Source: Fuscibacter oryzae (GTDB lineage: Bacteria; Pseudomonadota; Alphaproteobacteria; Rhodobacterales; Rhodobacteraceae). Taken from it: a stretch of 64,000 nt of DNA. Of the stretch, positions 7,970 to 16,603 are shown in pieces. The notes beneath the pieces were generated by a model. The model ran no database searches and had not been told where the DNA came from. It saw only the letters and a list, made by a program, of their open reading frames with translations. Each line of letters starts with the position of its first letter. The stretch's first letter is position 1. The position numbers were made by a program, and so were the translations under genes. The stretch spans positions 62,001 through 126,000 of the forward strand of contig NZ_JAESVP010000009.1 in assembly GCF_016765795.1 (NCBI RefSeq), written 5' to 3'.

Positions 7970-8980
7970 CTAGGCTGCCTGCATCGTCTTGCGGCCCTGG
8001 GCCGCGAACATCCAACGCGCGCCCCGCATCCAGAACCCCGGCGAGATGTCTTCGCGGTGGATGGCATCCGGGGGCGGGGCGCTGGCGGTGACGGCAAATC
8101 CGGGCTGCATCGGCGCCAGACGTGCCGCCAGCCGGGCGTTGCGCGGAGCGGCATAGGCCAGCAGGCGCAGCATCTCGGCCCGGCTCCACAGACAACCGGC
8201 GCTGGCGAGGCGACCGGTCTCTGCCTCGAACCCGCCCAGCATGGCCTGCACCAGCCAATCGGGCGCAGCATAGGGTTCGGCGATCAGATTGGCACCCCAG
8301 ACCGGCAACGGCGGGGCCGAGCGGTTCGCCTGTCCCTCGACCGCCATTTGCAGCGGACCGGGCGCGCAACCCAGATGCGCCAGCAGGTGGCCCACAATCC
8401 CGCCCTCGGCCCGCACCGCCTGATCAAAGTCGAGAAAGCTGATTTCCTCAGGCGCAAAGGCCGTCAGCAGGTGATCGTAAAGCAGGTTATAATCCAGCCA
8501 AAGCCCCTCGGTCATGTCGCCCGCCAATGCCTCGGCCAAAAGGTCGGGCGGGCGGCGCGGCGGGCGGGTCTTCGACACCTCGACATAGACCGACTGCAAA
8601 AACCGCCACTGCTCGCGCAGGACACAAACCACCTCTATCCGGTCAAACCCGGCCAGCGCTGCACGCACCGCTGCAAAATCAACGCAGGTGCCCTTAGCCC
8701 CGCGCGAAAACTCTTCGCTGCTCAACAGAACCGTCGCCTCACCCGCGGCATGTGCCGCCGCAATTCCCCGCAGCGCCGCCACAGACCCGCCGGGCAGATG
8801 ATAGACAGCCGGCAGCGGATTCCAATCGGTCACCAGCCCATGGTGACCGCTGTGGCGCGCATCAATCTGCGGATAGATCAGCCCATGCCGCGCCAGATGC
8901 CCGGCGTTCAGCCGAAACGTCTCTTGCAATGTGGTGGTCGCCGTCTTGTGTGTACCGATATGCAGGACAACCCGCGCCAT
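7970..8980 (-). CDS. P-loop sulfotransferase-like protein
   Basis: A 336-residue protein that begins MARVVLHIGTHKTATTTLQ. This is the 5'-phosphosulfate loop (about residues 8-17) of PAPS-dependent sulfotransferases; the HIGTHKT form is common in bacterial polysaccharide loci. VLLSSEEFSRG at about 83-93 and VVCVLREQWRFLQSVY at about 116-132, the 3'-phosphate region with a conserved Arg and Ser, support this. No signal peptide, so it should be cytoplasmic. The start lies 9 bp after the RgpF/WbsX gene, in one operon with it and kpsM. It may sulfate a surface glycan. It could instead be a related P-loop protein without sulfotransferase activity. Confidence 0.75.
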   Translation of the reverse strand: MARVVLHIGTHKTATTTLQETFRLNAGHLARHGLIYPQIDARHSGHHGLVTDWNPLPAVYHLPGGSVAALRGIAAAHAAGEATVLLSSEEFSRGAKGTCVDFAAVRAALAGFDRIEVVCVLREQWRFLQSVYVEVSKTRPPRRPPDLLAEALAGDMTEGLWLDYNLLYDHLLTAFAPEEISFLDFDQAVRAEGGIVGHLLAHLGCAPGPLQMAVEGQANRSAPPLPVWGANLIAEPYAAPDWLVQAMLGGFEAETGRLASAGCLWSRAEMLRLLAYAAPRNARLAARLAPMQPGFAVTASAPPPDAIHREDISPGFWMRGARWMFAAQGRKTMQAA

Positions 8981-8989
8981 GCCCGCCCC

Positions 8990-11266
8990 CTATGCCGTCG
9001 CCCATCGGGGCATTGACTGCCCACCGTCGCCTGCCGCCGTTGCCCTGTGCATGTTTTCAGCCATCGTCGCCTCTGCCAGCACCTGTAGACAAAGGTCGCC
9101 AAAAGTCTGGCTCGGCTCCATCACCGCCTTTTCGCCCCATTCATTCCACGCGTTGATGAACAGTTCCTGCCGGTAGGAGCCGGCCAGGCCCTCGCGCATC
9201 AGCGCCCGCAACCAGACCCGGAAGCTGCCGGGATGGGCACCGTAGGCGATATGGGCGGCCATGCCGCGCCGGGCGGTATTGTCCCAGCCCGGCATGATGC
9301 CTGCAATGGTATTGGCGGGCAGGCCCGCGCGATATTCGGGCGAAACCGCCCGGGCGGCAACCCGCGCATAATCATAGACCAGCCCACGAAACCCGGCGCT
9401 GACCGGCACCGGCATCCGGTTGCCCTGCGGGCCGCCGAACAGGTAATCCTCGGCAGTCACCAACCCATGCGGCGGCATTTCCACCCAGAAATCAAACACA
9501 TCCGCCACCACCACCTGCGGCCCCGCGATATGGAAGCTGACTGCGCCCAGTTCCACCTCGCCCACACCCAACCCGCGCAGCGCGTCGCGCAGCCGCGCCA
9601 CATTGGCAGCAGGGTCGGGCAGGTCCTCTGGGCGATAGATCATCAGCCGGGGACGCCTGCCATCGGGGCGCAAATAACGCGGATCGCGCATGTAGCGCGC
9701 GAGGTTTTCGGCCAGAGCCGCCTCGAACCCCGGGGCATAGCTTTGGTTCAACAAAACCTCGCCCGACAGCCCGTCCCAGTTGCGCCGCCAGCTTTCATTG
9801 GCCCAACACAGGTAGAACGGAAATTCCACTTCGGGACGGCGCAACAGCCCGCGCAAGGGTGCATCCAGCACTTGCCGCCCGTCGAACCAGTAGTGATAGA
9901 CGCAGAACGCATCCACTCCGGCCTGCCGCGCCAGCGCCGCCTGCGCGCCCATCACCTCTGTGGCGCGCAGGTCGTAGAACCCCAGATCGGCGGGCAGCAT
10001 CGGTTGCAGATGCCCCGCATAGCACGAGGGCGCCGCAATCGCCGCGCGCCACTCGGTATAGCCACGCCCCCACCAGGCGTCATTTTCCGGCACAGGATGA
10101 AACTGTGGCAAGTAGAACGCCGAGACCAGCCGCGGTCGCACCCGTTGCGCTGCGGGCCGCGCCACCACTTCTGACGCCTGCCGCACCTGCAATCCGGCCG
10201 AGGCCGCCAGATAGCCCAGCGCCCGTTCGACCGCATGGGCCAGCGTGCCATCCAACTGGCCCGCCTCTTCCTCGAACATCTGAGGCGTCAGGCGCAGCGA
10301 TTTCAGCAGCCCCACGACCAATGGTTTCAGCCAGTAGATAGAGCCTGCTGGAAAGGCCAACGCCTCTGCCTCGACCCCCACCTCGATCCGCGCGAGAAGC
10401 TGACGCGCACAGGCAAGGTTTGATCCCCACCATGCAGCCCCCTTGAAATGCTGCCCGTCGGCCACCCAGATCCCGGCCTGATCATCGGCCAGAAACGCCG
10501 CCAACCGTGTGGCCAGCCCGTTTTCCGGCAAAATCCCCCGGATCAGATGCCGCCGCCACTGATCGCCATCTACCCGATGCGGCGATTTCTTGCTGTGCAG
10601 CTTGGCCACCGCACGATAGCCGTCCAGCACACCAGCATTGACCAGATGGAGGAATGGCAGGATGTCGCGCCCCCGGTTCGGCACCGCCACCACGGTCGCG
10701 CGCGGAAAATCCTTCTGGATCAGCGCTTTCAGTCGATCAGACTCCTCCCCGCGCCAAGTCAGCGTCACAAACAGGTCATAGCCCACCTCGATCCCGCGCA
10801 GGATGCTACGAAACTCTGGCCACAGGTCGGGGTAGAACACATGCACCACAATGGCCTGCTCTGCCTTGGCGCGTGCCGGATCCAGCCGCAGCACCGGCAT
10901 CTCGATGGCAGGCAACACCTCTTTGGGAGAGACATCACGCATCGGGCGCCCCTCGGCATGGCCGATGGTCACGAAATGCAGGAACGGTCGCAGGCCCGCA
11001 GCCGCCACATCGGGGTTCAGCCGCAAATAGTCATGGGGCACGAAATCGGGGTTGGGGCGATAGCCCATCCCCTCACCATGAACGATGAAGTGGTTTTCGG
11101 GAAACCGGCGATAGATCGGGTTCAGCCCCGGATAGGCCCCGCGATAAAACGCCCTGTCAAAAAGCCCGCTGCGCAGAACCGCCCGGCGATACCGCCGCTC
11201 TGCCCCGCCCAAAGCCATCGCCCGCACAAACGCCCGCAAGCGCCCCAGCCCTTCTGCCATCTTCAT
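8990..11266 (-). CDS. RgpF-like / WbsX (GH99-like) fusion protein for polysaccharide synthesis
   Basis: A 758-residue two-domain protein. Residues ~135-350 resemble rhamnan synthesis protein F (VVHVFYPDLWPEFRSIL, VPNRGRDILPFL, VAKLHSKKSPHR). Residues ~370-725 are a WbsX/GH99-like domain (AFYLPQFHPVPENDAWWGRGYTEW, FCVYHYWFDGR, LCWANESWRRNWDG, FINAWNEWGEKAVMEP). These domains occur together in O-antigen and capsule loci. The ATG at 11266 has AAGGGG 9 bases upstream. It lies between kpsM and the sulfotransferase gene, all on one strand. RgpF-type domains are tied to rhamnose polymers, which fits the rfb genes 3 kb away. Its reaction is not established. Confidence 0.85.
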   Translation of the reverse strand: MKMAEGLGRLRAFVRAMALGGAERRYRRAVLRSGLFDRAFYRGAYPGLNPIYRRFPENHFIVHGEGMGYRPNPDFVPHDYLRLNPDVAAAGLRPFLHFVTIGHAEGRPMRDVSPKEVLPAIEMPVLRLDPARAKAEQAIVVHVFYPDLWPEFRSILRGIEVGYDLFVTLTWRGEESDRLKALIQKDFPRATVVAVPNRGRDILPFLHLVNAGVLDGYRAVAKLHSKKSPHRVDGDQWRRHLIRGILPENGLATRLAAFLADDQAGIWVADGQHFKGAAWWGSNLACARQLLARIEVGVEAEALAFPAGSIYWLKPLVVGLLKSLRLTPQMFEEEAGQLDGTLAHAVERALGYLAASAGLQVRQASEVVARPAAQRVRPRLVSAFYLPQFHPVPENDAWWGRGYTEWRAAIAAPSCYAGHLQPMLPADLGFYDLRATEVMGAQAALARQAGVDAFCVYHYWFDGRQVLDAPLRGLLRRPEVEFPFYLCWANESWRRNWDGLSGEVLLNQSYAPGFEAALAENLARYMRDPRYLRPDGRRPRLMIYRPEDLPDPAANVARLRDALRGLGVGEVELGAVSFHIAGPQVVVADVFDFWVEMPPHGLVTAEDYLFGGPQGNRMPVPVSAGFRGLVYDYARVAARAVSPEYRAGLPANTIAGIMPGWDNTARRGMAAHIAYGAHPGSFRVWLRALMREGLAGSYRQELFINAWNEWGEKAVMEPSQTFGDLCLQVLAEATMAENMHRATAAGDGGQSMPRWATA

Positions 11267-11332
11267 TCCAAAGCCCCTTCTGGAACCGACGACTCAGACC
11301 CTATCAGGGTAAATGTTTATGCTTCGTTTCCA

Positions 11333-12112
11333 TCATGCCCCTTCGATCGCCAGGAAACGGTGATGCCGGTTCAGCAGCAAAAGCCCGAAGAACAACGCCA
11401 CCAGCCCGACCGCATAGGGATAGACCGGCTGCACGAAGGGCGCATCATAGGTGGCATAAATCCCTGCACGCACCTCGGCCAGTGCATGGGTCAGCGGGTT
11501 CAGCATCAGCAAGCCCCGCATCGGCTGCGGCATCTGATCGACCAGGAAGAACACCCCAGACACCATGAACAGCGGGCGGTTAAGGATGTTCCACACCCGC
11601 TCCCACACCGGGAAAAGGCCGAACAGAAAACAGTTCAGCGCCCCAAACCCCAGCGCCATCACCGCCAGCATCCCGAACCCGTCCAGCAACCTAGCCGTGC
11701 GCAAGTGAACAACTTCGCCCGACAACCCGAGGATGCCAAGGATCAGCAGCAGGAACACCATCAGACTGGTCAGCGTGTTCAAGAAGAACCTTGCCAGAAT
11801 CGCGTCCAGATAGGTCACCGACGGATAGGCCAGCAGCGGCCTGACCGCGCGGATCGACTGCCCGATCTTGGCCGACACCTCGGTATAATAGGTAAAGGGC
11901 AGCAATCCGGTCGCATAAAACAGCGCAAAATCGCGGCCCAGCGGCGGTGTGTACAGGAACAGTGAAAACACCAGCGTCAGCAGTGCCACCCCAGCCACCG
12001 GATCAATCACCATCCAAAGATACCCGCCGGGAGAGCGGCCATAGGTTGACCCCATCTCGCGCAGCATCAGCGCGGTGACGGATCTTATGGTGGCAAATCG
12101 GCGTGCGGACAT
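11333..12112 (-). CDS. Capsule polysaccharide ABC exporter, permease (KpsM type)
   Basis: A 259-residue ABC-2 type permease with six hydrophobic segments. The N-terminal VTALMLREMGSTYGRSPGGYLWMVIDP is the usual signature of KpsM/CtrC/BexB proteins, and the C-terminal PLTHALAEVRAGIY is also typical. With the KpsT-like ATPase (13375) and KpsE-like co-polymerase (12224) it would move capsule-type polysaccharide across the inner membrane. It is divergent from kpsE. SD AAGGGG sits 7 bases from the ATG. It leads a minus-strand operon with the RgpF/WbsX and sulfotransferase genes. Confidence 0.9.
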   Translation of the reverse strand: MSARRFATIRSVTALMLREMGSTYGRSPGGYLWMVIDPVAGVALLTLVFSLFLYTPPLGRDFALFYATGLLPFTYYTEVSAKIGQSIRAVRPLLAYPSVTYLDAILARFFLNTLTSLMVFLLLILGILGLSGEVVHLRTARLLDGFGMLAVMALGFGALNCFLFGLFPVWERVWNILNRPLFMVSGVFFLVDQMPQPMRGLLMLNPLTHALAEVRAGIYATYDAPFVQPVYPYAVGLVALFFGLLLLNRHHRFLAIEGA

Positions 12113-12223
12113 GGTTGGCCCCTTCTGGAACAGGGCCAGAACATCATGCCTGTCCTAATTTATGGTTTATCCACCTTTTGCCCGCAGCCTGTGCCGCAGG
12201 TTTCTGGCAGAAGGCAGACCCCG

Positions 12224-13378
12224 TTGAACGCGATCACCCCACTTTCCCCCGCCACGGCCCTGCCCGGCCTTGCCCACCCAGCCCGTCTGCGCCGCAGGCA
12301 TTGGGGCATGGCGGGCGGGTTTCTGGCCTGCGTCGCCCTGCCCACGCTGATGACGGGCGGCTATCTGTACGGCGTGGCGCAGGATCAGTTCGCCTCCTCC
12401 GCCGGGTTCGCCGTGCGGTCCGAGGAAACCTCGACTGCGCTGGGAATGCTGTCGGGGCTTTCGGGCTTGACCAGCGTATCGGCAACGGTCGCATCCGACA
12501 GCAACATCCTTTACGAATACATCCAAAGTCAGGAAATGGCGCAGCGCATCGATGCCCGGCTGAACCTGCGCCAGCTTTTTACAGCGCCCGGAGATCCGGT
12601 ATTCGGCCTTGATCCCGCCGCATCGGTTGAGGGGCTGACCCGCTTCTGGCAGCGTGTCGTGACGGTCGATTATGATCATTCCACCGGCCTGATCGAGGTG
12701 TCGGCCCATGCCTTCACCGCCGCCGAGGCGCAGGCCGTGGTGCAAGCGGTGATCGAGGAATCATCGGCCAAGATCAATGCCTTGACCGAGGTAGCCCGCA
12801 CTGACGCCACCCGCTATGCCAAGGCCGATCTGGATCAGGCGACAACCCGTCTGTCCGCCGCCCGCGTGGCGCTGACGCAGTTCCGCTCCACCAGCCAGAT
12901 CGTCGATCCCTCCGATGACATCCGCGGCCAGATGGGCATCGTTCACACACTGGAGGCGCAAATGGCCGCCGCGATGGTCGAACTGAACCTTGTCAGCGCG
13001 ACCGCGCAGCCCAGCGACCCGCGCGTCACCAATGCGCAGCGGCGGATCGAGGTGATCGACCAGTTGATCGCGCAGGAGCGCGCCCGCTTTGGCGGTGAGG
13101 GCGACACCTATTCCACCAAACTGGGAGAGTTCGAACGTCTTGGCGTTGAACGTGAATTTGCCGAGCGCGCCTATGTCGCGGCCCTGACCGCCTATGACAA
13201 TGCCCGCGCCGAAGCCCAGCGCAAAAGCCGCTATCTGGCCACCTATGTTACCCCCACGCTGGCCGAAACCGCCGAATATCCCCGCCGCATCACCCTGACC
13301 GGCATGGTTCTTGGCTTTTCCCTGCTGCTGTGGGGCATTGCCCTGCTGATCTATTACAGCCTGCGCGACCGGCGATGA
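12224..13378 (+). CDS. Capsule export inner-membrane/periplasmic protein (KpsE/CtrB/BexC type)
   Basis: A polysaccharide co-polymerase-like protein. It has a membrane span near the N-terminus (about 27-48, MAGGFLACVALPTLMTGGYLY), a long periplasmic coiled-coil part (about 190-330) and a second span at the C-terminus (about 353-377) ending in YYSLRDRR. It would bridge KpsM/T to the outer-membrane exporter. I prefer the TTG at 12224 (384 aa; AGAAGG upstream). The in-frame ATG at 12146 (410 aa) has a weak ribosome site, leaves only 33 bp to the divergent kpsM start, and adds an unconserved-looking leader. The stop overlaps the kpsT start (ATGA). Confidence 0.88.
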   Translation: MNAITPLSPATALPGLAHPARLRRRHWGMAGGFLACVALPTLMTGGYLYGVAQDQFASSAGFAVRSEETSTALGMLSGLSGLTSVSATVASDSNILYEYIQSQEMAQRIDARLNLRQLFTAPGDPVFGLDPAASVEGLTRFWQRVVTVDYDHSTGLIEVSAHAFTAAEAQAVVQAVIEESSAKINALTEVARTDATRYAKADLDQATTRLSAARVALTQFRSTSQIVDPSDDIRGQMGIVHTLEAQMAAAMVELNLVSATAQPSDPRVTNAQRRIEVIDQLIAQERARFGGEGDTYSTKLGEFERLGVEREFAERAYVAALTAYDNARAEAQRKSRYLATYVTPTLAETAEYPRRITLTGMVLGFSLLLWGIALLIYYSLRDRR

Positions 13379-14052
13379 TCAGGCTGGAGGGCGTGCAGAA
13401 AACCTTCCGCCTTGACGGCACGCAGAAAACCGTGGCGCGGAACCTGAATTTCACCTTTCCCACCGGGCTATCGGTGGGCCTGTTGGGGCGAAATGGTGCG
13501 GGCAAATCCAGCCTGCTGTCGATGCTGGCAGGCACCTTGCAGCCCGATGCGGGGCGCATCACCTTGGATGGCACGATTTCCTCGCCTGTTGGCTTTGCCG
13601 GCAGCTTTCACGCCGACATGACCGGGGCGCAAAACACCCGGTTCGTCGCCCGTATCTACGGCGTCGATACCGATCAGGCGCTTGATTTCGTGCAGGATTT
13701 CGCGGGCCTCGGCCCACATTTTCACCTGCCGATCCGCAGCTATTCGTCAGGAATGCGCGCCCGTCTGGCCTTTGGCATTTCCATGGCGGTGCCGTTCGAT
13801 ACCTACCTGATTGATGAGGTCACGGCGGTGGGCGACGGCGCCTTTGCCCGCAAAAGCAGCGCGATCCTGCGGCAACGGCTGCAAACCGCAGGCGCGGTGA
13901 TCGTGTCCCACTCGATGCCGCTTTTACGCGATCTTTGCACGGCGGGCGCGGTGCTGGAGGATGGGCGGTTGTTTTACTATGCGCGAATCGCCAAGGCGAT
14001 TGAACACCACGATCATCTGATGCTGGGTCGCCAACCGCCTTGGCTGCGCTAG
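13375..14052 (+). CDS. Capsule polysaccharide ABC exporter, ATPase (KpsT type)
   Basis: A 225-residue ABC ATPase. Walker A is GRNGAGKS (residues 38-45), the signature is YSSGMRARLAF (about 123-133) and Walker B is TYLIDEVTAVGDG (about 143-155). The short length and SSGM signature are typical of KpsT/CtrD/BexA. The ATG at 13375 overlaps the kpsE stop by 4 bp; an in-frame upstream start would lie deep inside kpsE. It pairs with the KpsM permease on the opposite strand. A weak CCTCCC...GGGAGG hairpin at about 14067-14088 separates it from the converging rfbA. Confidence 0.93.
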   Translation: MIRLEGVQKTFRLDGTQKTVARNLNFTFPTGLSVGLLGRNGAGKSSLLSMLAGTLQPDAGRITLDGTISSPVGFAGSFHADMTGAQNTRFVARIYGVDTDQALDFVQDFAGLGPHFHLPIRSYSSGMRARLAFGISMAVPFDTYLIDEVTAVGDGAFARKSSAILRQRLQTAGAVIVSHSMPLLRDLCTAGAVLEDGRLFYYARIAKAIEHHDHLMLGRQPPWLR

Positions 14053-14094
14053 GCAGCACAGAGCACCTCCCTCTGCCAAAGGGGAGGGGGCCGT

Positions 14095-14976
14095 TTACCG
14101 CTCGTCCAGAATCGAGCGCAGGTGCCGACCGTAATCGTTCTTCGACAGCTTGTCCGCCACCGCCCGCAACTCTGCCGCCGAAATCCAGCCCTTGCCGTAG
14201 GCCACTTCTTCCGGGCAGCCGGTCTGCATCCCCTGCCGCTTTTGCAGGGTGCGCACGAAGATTCCCGCGTCCAGCAGGCTGTCATGGGTGCCGGTGTCCA
14301 GCCAAGCAAACCCCCGACCCATCTTTTCCACCCGCAAGGCACCTTCGGCCAGATACAGCTCCAACAGGCTGGTGATCTCCAGCTCTCCGCGGTCCGACGG
14401 CTTGACCTTCCGCGCCAGTTCCGGCGCGCGCCCGTCAAGGAAATACAGCCCCGTCACAGCATAGTTCGAGGGCGGCGCTTTCGGCTTTTCGATGATCGAC
14501 CGCACCCGGCCATCCGCGTCGAAATCGACCACGCCATAGCGTTCCGGGTCGGCGACGTGATAGCCGAATACCGTGCCACCCACCTCTTGCGCACTTGCCG
14601 CCATCAGCATGTCGGGCAGGCCGTGGCCGAAAAAGATGTTGTCGCCCAACACCATGCAAGACGGCGCACCGGCAAGAAAATCCTCGGCCAAGGTATAGGC
14701 CTGCGCCAGACCATCGGGGCTGGCTTGGGTGATATAGGTCAGGCTGATGCCCCACTGGCTGCCATCGCCCAGCGCGCGGCGGAAGGCGTCCTGATCCTGC
14801 GGCGTGGTGATCATGGCAATCTGCCGGATGCCCGCCAGCATCAAGACCGTCAGCGGATAATAGATCATCGGCTTGTCATAGATCGGCATCAGCTGTTTCG
14901 ACACCGCATGGGTGATCGGATAAAGCCGCGTGCCCGACCCGCCTGCCAGAATAATGCCTTTGCGTTCCATGCTCAT
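14095..14976 (-). CDS. rfbA: Glucose-1-phosphate thymidylyltransferase
   Basis: A 293-residue enzyme making dTDP-glucose from glucose-1-phosphate and dTTP, the first step of dTDP-L-rhamnose synthesis. The nucleotidyl-transfer motif GIILAGGSGTRLYPIT is at about 7-22, KPMIYYPLTVLM at about 35-46 and LGDNIFFGHGLPD at about 107-119. It is the last gene of rfbC-rfbB-ydcF-rfbD-rfbA. Its ATG overlaps the rfbD stop (ATGA) and has AAGAAGGA just upstream, within rfbD. Confidence 0.97.
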   Translation of the reverse strand: MSMERKGIILAGGSGTRLYPITHAVSKQLMPIYDKPMIYYPLTVLMLAGIRQIAMITTPQDQDAFRRALGDGSQWGISLTYITQASPDGLAQAYTLAEDFLAGAPSCMVLGDNIFFGHGLPDMLMAASAQEVGGTVFGYHVADPERYGVVDFDADGRVRSIIEKPKAPPSNYAVTGLYFLDGRAPELARKVKPSDRGELEITSLLELYLAEGALRVEKMGRGFAWLDTGTHDSLLDAGIFVRTLQKRQGMQTGCPEEVAYGKGWISAAELRAVADKLSKNDYGRHLRSILDER

Positions 14977-15833
14977 GCGTCCTTCTTCAAATCTTTAATC
15001 ACGCGGGCCAAGGCCGCGCGCCAATCGGGGCGTGCAATACCAAAGGCGGTTTTCAGCGCCGAACAGTCCATCCGGCTGTTCGGAGGCCGCGTTGCGGGCG
15101 TGGGATAGGCCGAGGTTGGAATATCGGTGATCCGCGCCGCCAGCCCGGCCTCTGCCATGATGGCACGGGCGAAATCAGCCCAACTGCAATCGGGCGCACC
15201 CGAGAAATGATGCGTGCCCCCCGTGGCCCCGCCCACCATCGCCCGTGCCGCAACCAGCAGCGCATCGGCAATCGCATCGGCAGGGGTCGGCCCGCCGATC
15301 TGGTCGGCCACCACGCGCAATTCCTCGCGCTCTGCCCCCAGACGCAGCATGGTTTTCACGAAATTCGCGCCATGGGCCGAAAACACCCACGACGTGCGCA
15401 GGATCAGGCTGTTGCCCCCCGCCGCGCGAACCCCTTGTTCGCCCAGCAGTTTTGACCGGCCATAGGCGCCCAAAGGTGCCACGGGATCATCGGGCCGAAA
15501 CGCCGCCTTGCCCTGCCCGTCAAACACATAATCGGTAGAAATATGCAGGAACGGCAGGCCCCGCGCCGCCGCCGCCCGCGCCATTGCCGCGGGCGCATCG
15601 CCGTTCACCACGGTTGCCGCGGCCTCCTCAGCCTCGGCTTTGTCCACGGCGGTCCAGGCGGCGGCGTTGATCACCGCATCCACCTCGGCCCCGGCAACCG
15701 CCGCCGCACAAGCGGCAGGGTCGGCCAGATCAGCCTCAGCGCGCGACAGGAACCGCGCGGCCACGCCCGCAGGCAGCCGCCGCTGCAATTCCTGGGCCAC
15801 CTGACCCGTTTGCCCGAACACCAAAAGCCGCAT
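14973..15833 (-). CDS. rfbD: dTDP-4-dehydrorhamnose reductase
   Basis: A 286-residue short-chain dehydrogenase/reductase catalysing the last step to dTDP-L-rhamnose with NAD(P)H. It has LLVFGQTGQVAQEL (nucleotide site, about 3-16), HISTDYVFDGQG (about 96-107), the YGRSKLLGE catalytic Tyr/Lys motif (about 124-132) and ILRTSWVFS. I take the ATG at 15833, which shares one base with the stop of the upstream ydcF-like gene (TGATG). A GTG 15 bases earlier is possible but unneeded. Confidence 0.95.
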   Translation of the reverse strand: MRLLVFGQTGQVAQELQRRLPAGVAARFLSRAEADLADPAACAAAVAGAEVDAVINAAAWTAVDKAEAEEAAATVVNGDAPAAMARAAAARGLPFLHISTDYVFDGQGKAAFRPDDPVAPLGAYGRSKLLGEQGVRAAGGNSLILRTSWVFSAHGANFVKTMLRLGAEREELRVVADQIGGPTPADAIADALLVAARAMVGGATGGTHHFSGAPDCSWADFARAIMAEAGLAARITDIPTSAYPTPATRPPNSRMDCSALKTAFGIARPDWRAALARVIKDLKKDA

Positions 15834-16603
15834 CACTTCCCCGCCCACCGATAGGCCACAAGGCCCAGATATTCCTTTAGCGCCACATCCAGATCGGACA
15901 GATGTTCATCCAACCGCCAACCCCACGAATCGCCCGACCGGTAATCGACCGGCCAGGCCACCAGTCCGGTCCAGCCGGCGCGGGTGAATGTCTCCATCGA
16001 TCGTGGCATATGAAAGGCTGAGGTGACCAGAACCCAGGTCTGCCCCGGTGCAGGTTGCACCAAATCCCAGGTAAACCGCGCGTTTTCCGACGTGTTGCGC
16101 GACAGCCCTTCCACCATGATCCTGTCCTCGGGAACGCCAAGACCCAGCCAGACCTGCCGGACGATGGCCGAAGGATCACCCGGCGCATCGTCTCCGGTCA
16201 GGGCGGCGGTACCACCGGTGTAGATCACCTTGGCCCCCGGAAAGTTCCGCGCCAGTTCGGCGCCCGCGATCGCACGTTCGCCCGCGTCATTCAGCGCGGG
16301 CAGGCCCCAGCGGCGATAGGGGGCGATGTCTTCGGCCCCGCCCAGCACGATGATGCCATCGACCTTGGTCAGCGGCGGGTTGGCGGGATACTGCGCCTCC
16401 AGCCCCCGCAAAAGCGGATCGCCCAAGGGAAATACCGTCAGTCCCGCCACCAGCACGAACGCCGCCGTGCCCCAGACCCGCGCCACCCGCAAGCGCCCCC
16501 GCCACAGGGCAATGGTGGCAAAGGTCAGGCAGAACACCATCCAGGTCTCGGCACGGGCCACCATGCCAAGCGTCTTGCTGGCGATGAAGAACAGGTCGCT
16601 CAC
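15833..16603 (-). CDS. YdcF-like DUF218 membrane protein inside the rhamnose operon
   Basis: A 256-residue protein with two N-terminal membrane spans (about 18-35 and 45-62) and a DUF218 domain: [12 protein letters not shown] (about 80-91), [12 protein letters not shown] (about 123-134), [12 protein letters not shown] (about 166-177) and [15 protein letters not shown] (about 190-204). DUF218 proteins such as YdcF and SanA are envelope-associated; their reactions are largely unknown. The start is GTG at 16603, overlapping the rfbB stop by 4 bp (GTGA). It shares a base with the rfbD start. It is therefore fully embedded and translationally coupled in the dTDP-rhamnose operon, so a role in rhamnose-glycan assembly is likely but unproven. 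Confidence 0.88.
   Translation of the reverse strand: MSDLFFIASKTLGMVARAETWMVFCLTFATIALWRGRLRVARVWGTAAFVLVAGLTVFPLGDPLLRGLEAQYPANPPLTKVDGIIVLGGAEDIAPYRRWGLPALNDAGERAIAGAELARNFPGAKVIYTGGTAALTGDDAPGDPSAIVRQVWLGLGVPEDRIMVEGLSRNTSENARFTWDLVQPAPGQTWVLVTSAFHMPRSMETFTRAGWTGLVAWPVDYRSGDSWGWRLDEHLSDLDVALKEYLGLVAYRWAGK

Noticed and set aside
10448-11965. 505-codon plus-strand frame opposite the RgpF/WbsX and kpsM genes
   Set aside because: It crosses two real minus-strand genes and their intergenic gap. Its composition is His/Arg/Gln/Pro-rich and no family is recognisable.
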